From Accumulibacter phosphatis (lineage in GTDB: Bacteria > Pseudomonadota > Gammaproteobacteria > Burkholderiales > Rhodocyclaceae), in contig NC_013194.1 in the NCBI RefSeq assembly GCF_000024165.1, positions 1,364,001-1,428,000 on the forward strand: a stretch of DNA of 64,000 bases. Reading direction: 5' to 3'. The translations under genes and the position numbers were made by a program. Of the stretch, positions 63,239 through 64,000 are shown piece by piece. The notes under the pieces are model-generated. The model was not told the DNA's origin. It did not search any database and saw only the letters and a program-made list of their open reading frames with translations. Every line of letters begins with the position of its first letter. Positions within the stretch are counted from its first letter, which is position 1.

Positions 63239-64000
63239 TCATGCCTGTCGTGGGAACGCCTTGCGGTCGCTCGCCAGGGCGATGAGCAGCAACGCGAGAA
63301 CGACGGCCGGCCAGTTACCCCAGCGAACATAAGGCGTCGCTCCGGAATAGCCCCGTACTTCGCCGACCAGCGCGCCGCGGGTAAATGGCGGCAACACCGA
63401 CTGCACATGACCGTCGACATCGACGATGGCGGTCATGCCGGTGTTGGTCGCGCGCAGCATCATGCGGCCGGTTTCAAGTGCGCGCATCTGGGCGATCTGC
63501 AAGTGCTGTGCCGGCGCCAGCGAGTCGCCGAACCACGCCACGTTGGAGATGTTGACCAGCAGCGTGGCGGCCGGCAGCGCGCCGATGATCTCCTCGCCGA
63601 AGGCATCCTCGTAGCAGATGTTCACCGCGACGTACTGGCCGCCCAGGCGCAGCGGCGCCTGCGCGCGCGCGCCGGCCGTGAAGTCCGACATCGGGATGTT
63701 GGCCTTGGCCATGAACCAGGCAAAGCCGGGGGGAACGAACTCGCCGAAGGGCACCAGGTGGCTCTTGCTGTAGTGCTGTTGGCCGCTGGCACCGAGGCTC
63801 AGCGCCGCATTGAAGTACTGCCGGCCGTCGGCGATGGCGATACCGAGCAGCAGGTCACCTTGTTGGCGGAGTGCAAGTTGTCGCAAGGCGTCGAGATACT
63901 CGCCCGGAATCTGCTCGAGAAAAGCGGGCAGGGCGGTCTCCGGCAGCACCGTAAGCTGCGCTGGATTCTCCAGCGCCAGACGATAGTAGGTGCGCAGCGA
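63239..64000 (-). CDS. lnt: Apolipoprotein N-acyltransferase (N-terminal part beyond window)
   Basis: The C-terminal 253 residues of Lnt, which adds the third acyl chain to lipoproteins at the periplasmic face of the inner membrane. The nitrilase-like domain is visible: VLPETALP with catalytic Glu, SKSHLVPFGEFVPP with catalytic Lys, and the nucleophile Cys in VNICYEDAFGEE. A final membrane helix follows (WPAVVLALLLIALASD). The frame is open to the window edge, so the membrane-embedded N-terminal half lies outside. Confidence 0.95.
   Translation of the reverse strand, partial: SLRTYYRLALENPAQLTVLPETALPAFLEQIPGEYLDALRQLALRQQGDLLLGIAIADGRQYFNAALSLGASGQQHYSKSHLVPFGEFVPPGFAWFMAKANIPMSDFTAGARAQAPLRLGGQYVAVNICYEDAFGEEIIGALPAATLLVNISNVAWFGDSLAPAQHLQIAQMRALETGRMMLRATNTGMTAIVDVDGHVQSVLPPFTRGALVGEVRGYSGATPYVRWGNWPAVVLALLLIALASDRKAFPRQA

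Overview
This window is GC-rich, gene-dense chromosomal DNA of a betaproteobacterium. The gene order thrS-infC-rpmI-rplT-pheS-pheT-ihfA-merR and the block leuB-asd-fimV-truA-trpFBA-accD-folC-dedD-cvpA-purF-metZ are typical of that class. Together with the urt-ure urea block, they suggest Rhodocyclales, possibly a 'Candidatus Accumulibacter'-like organism. That placement is inferred from gene order and composition only.

Layout. (1) 1-1144: the end of a urea ABC transporter (urtD partial, urtE). (2) 1403-11398: a cluster of predicted conflict or defence genes. It holds an AAA-type ATPase overlapping a large NLR-like STAND protein (degenerate N-terminal domain, DUF4062/TIR-like domain, NB-ARC, eight near-identical TPRs), a small orphan gene, and a convergent NACHT protein with a C-terminal PD-(D/E)XK-like nuclease domain. 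It separates the urea transporter from the urease genes. (3) 12218-17344: the compact urease operon ureDABCEFG. (4) 17309-26340: a small lipoprotein, a PyrR-like enzyme, the translation operon (thrS with a leader hairpin, infC with an AUC start, rpmI, rplT, pheS, pheT), ihfA, a MerR regulator and tRNA-Pro(GGG). (5) 26588-35110: a REC-PAS-GGDEF-EAL protein, a DUF485/ActP acetate permease pair, aroC, a DUF465 protein and an MFS transporter. (6) 35276-52868: the conserved biosynthetic block, interrupted by an ISAzo13-type insertion sequence sitting exactly on the fimV stop codon. (7) 52865-56966, minus strand: cimA, leuC, a 35-codon mini-ORF, leuD and a small membrane protein. CimA with LeuCD suggests the citramalate route to isoleucine. 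(8) 57235-64000: an LpxD-like acyltransferase; a 1120-residue fusion of 2-oxoacid dehydrogenase E1-alpha, E1-beta, a lipoyl domain and a KAS III; an enoyl-CoA hydratase; and a partial lnt.

The two items most likely to be new biology are the E1-lipoyl-KAS III fusion (58761-62123) and the STAND/NACHT island inside the urea locus. The first has every expected catalytic residue in place, no E2 acyltransferase domain and foreign-looking composition. No CRISPR array, phage module or rRNA gene was seen.
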